DNA from: Desulfomonilia bacterium
GTDB taxonomy: Bacteria > Desulfobacterota > Desulfomonilia > UBA1062
Assembly (NCBI GenBank): GCA_036567785.1
Contig: DATCTV010000034.1
Span: 38,468 to 102,467, forward strand
Reading direction: 5' to 3'
Length of the DNA: 64,000 nucleotides
Of this stretch, positions 62,750-64,000 are shown one piece after another. The notes under the pieces were generated by a model, which saw nothing but the letters and a program-made list of their open reading frames with translations, ran no database searches and was not told the DNA's origin. The first letter of the stretch is position 1, and each line of letters begins with the position of its first letter. The position numbers were made by a program, and so were the translations under genes.

Positions 62750-64000
62750 TTGAAAAAACTTGCCGTTAAAGGAGCCTACATAATAAGGAAGCCGTCTGAT
62801 TTCATAAAAGACGGCTATGTGATCATTGATGGAGGTACGGTAACCGACATAACAACCAAACTGCCTGAGGGAGAATTCGAGATAATCGGTGGTGCGCACG
62901 ACATAGTAATGCCGGGCCTCATAAACACGCATGGCCATGCGCCCATGTCTTTATTGAGAGGTGTGGCCGACGACCTCAGACTTGAGGACTGGCTCTTCAA
63001 CCACATATTCCCGCTTGAGGCTAAATTCGCAGACGCCGACTTTGTCTATATGGGTACGATGCTCTCGTGTCTCGAGATGATCCAGACCGGAACCACGGCC
63101 TTTGCCGACGGGTACATGCTTTCGGATTATGTCGGTAAAGCCGCTCAAGAAGCAGGGATGCGGGCCTGGCTGGGCGAAGGTCTTGTGAAATTTCCCACAA
63201 GATACATCAATGACCCGGCAAAGGCCTTTGATAAACTTGAAGAATATGTTTTCAAATGGAAAGAAAATCCTCTCATCAGGCCTACCGTGTTCGCCCATTC
63301 GGTCTATAGCTGCGAACCCGCTCAGCTTCAAAGGCTTCAGGAATTCATAATAAAAAATGATATCCTGATGCAGATTCATGTAAGCGAAACAGATACCGAA
63401 GTGGATAACTGCAGAAAAGAGTCCGGCGTCTCGCCTGTGGGGCTCCTTGACAAGCTGGGCTGTCTTTCGGACCGTATGATAGCCGTACATTGCGTGGCTG
63501 TCGACGACAGCGATATTGATATGCTGGCAAAGGCCGGGGTGTCGGTAGCCCACTGCCCCAGGAGCAACAAGAAGCTCGCTTCAGGCATAGCCCCTGTCGA
63601 TAAGATGGAAAAGGCAGGGATTAATGTCACGATAGGCACTGACGGCTGCGCATCCAACAACAATCTTGACATGTTCCAGGAAATGGCTACCGCGGCGAAG
63701 CTGCACAAGGTCGACAGCCTTGACCCTACCGTGCTTGGCGCCGCGGACGTGCTAAAGATGGCTACGATAAACGCTGCAAAAGCACTCAGGTTTGAAGGCG
63801 GCGGGCGCATTGAAAAGGGAGGCCCGGCTGACATCATCGTGCTCAACGGTAATGCATCGAATCTGGTCCCTGTCTATAATCCCGTTTCACACACGGTCTA
63901 CGCGGCGCACGGCCTCAATGTAAAGCACTCGATAATTGCAGGCAGAGTCGTGATGAAAGACTTCAAATGCCTCACCATCGACGAAGACGCTCTCATTTCC
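62750..64000 (+). CDS. second amidohydrolase, paralogue of the preceding gene (clipped by window end)
   Basis: Begins with TTG 62750 (LKKLAVKGAYIIRKPSDFIK), with AAGAAGGG at 62735 upstream. 417 codons are present without a stop, running off the window about a dozen codons before the expected end. Same metal motifs: NTHGHAPMSLLRG (HxH), HVSETDTEVDN, HCVAVDDSDI and TIGTDGCASNNNLDMF. Side-by-side reading shows extensive similarity along the whole length to the first copy, so this is a tandem duplication. Same deaminase function or a split specificity is likely. Confidence 0.85.
   Translation, partial: MKKLAVKGAYIIRKPSDFIKDGYVIIDGGTVTDITTKLPEGEFEIIGGAHDIVMPGLINTHGHAPMSLLRGVADDLRLEDWLFNHIFPLEAKFADADFVYMGTMLSCLEMIQTGTTAFADGYMLSDYVGKAAQEAGMRAWLGEGLVKFPTRYINDPAKAFDKLEEYVFKWKENPLIRPTVFAHSVYSCEPAQLQRLQEFIIKNDILMQIHVSETDTEVDNCRKESGVSPVGLLDKLGCLSDRMIAVHCVAVDDSDIDMLAKAGVSVAHCPRSNKKLASGIAPVDKMEKAGINVTIGTDGCASNNNLDMFQEMATAAKLHKVDSLDPTVLGAADVLKMATINAAKALRFEGGGRIEKGGPADIIVLNGNASNLVPVYNPVSHTVYAAHGLNVKHSIIAGRVVMKDFKCLTIDEDALIS

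Noticed and set aside
1..64000. CRISPR array or phage region
   Set aside because: No regularly spaced repeats other than those described, and no phage structural or integrase gene.

Overview
The window reads as chromosomal DNA of a Gram-negative, probably anaerobic bacterium. The style suggests Desulfobacterota / former Deltaproteobacteria, but this is inferred from gene content and not proven. Pointers are a PPi-type phosphofructokinase, many 4Fe-4S proteins, an EFR1-type flavodoxin/ferredoxin, outer-membrane and lipoprotein genes, MurA/Ddl/EngB, and 'deltaproteobacterial' conserved hypotheticals. No rRNA, tRNA or CRISPR array was seen.

Region by region. 0-9.9 kb: a clipped MFS transporter, a NapH-like ferredoxin, a metallo-beta-lactamase-fold hydrolase, Mog, a divergent EF-G paralogue, a phosphatase, a DnaJ-like protein, a GGDEF response regulator and a 2-hydroxyacid dehydrogenase. 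10-15.2 kb: a URO-D-family protein, PPi-PFK, two response regulators, a universal stress protein and small membrane proteins. 15.2-24 kb: a dense minus-strand housekeeping block (murA, hisD, CCA-adding-like enzyme, ferredoxin, CruF-like membrane protein, aminotransferase, engB, ddl). 24-27.8 kb: a PhoR/PhoB pair facing a porin. 27.9-34.1 kb: a five-gene sugar catabolic operon (PfkB kinase, class II aldolase, FucI-like isomerase, GH42, DeoR regulator). 34.2-38.2 kb: EFR1 ferredoxin, MocA-type oxidoreductase, transsulfuration enzyme.

38.5-49.1 kb holds the most interesting part. An alkaline phosphatase plus PHP-domain lipoprotein operon and a tandem-PHP secreted protein each have an upstream array of TTAAC-like pentamers spaced exactly 11 bp apart. 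The same kind of array lies in front of the porin next to phoBR. I read this as a local Pho (phosphate starvation) regulon. Between these genes lies a three-gene operon: an unrecognised 786-residue protein, a phosphatidylserine-decarboxylase-like proenzyme and an Lgt-like membrane enzyme. The last is cut by a 736-bp IS1595-family insertion with 18-bp inverted repeats and an 8-bp target duplication. This trio is my best candidate for an undescribed (lipid-modifying?) system.

49-54.4 kb is accessory: a membrane-anchored sialidase-like protein, an HTH/DUF2975 pair, a decayed nucleotidyltransferase module, short dispersed repeats and a trypsin-like lipoprotein. 54.4-61.2 kb is a minus-strand metabolic cluster (epimerase, SCP2 protein, ThDP enzyme, Zn-alcohol dehydrogenase, GH38/GH57-like protein). 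The window ends with two tandem paralogous amidohydrolases (S-adenosylhomocysteine deaminase type), the second clipped by the window edge.
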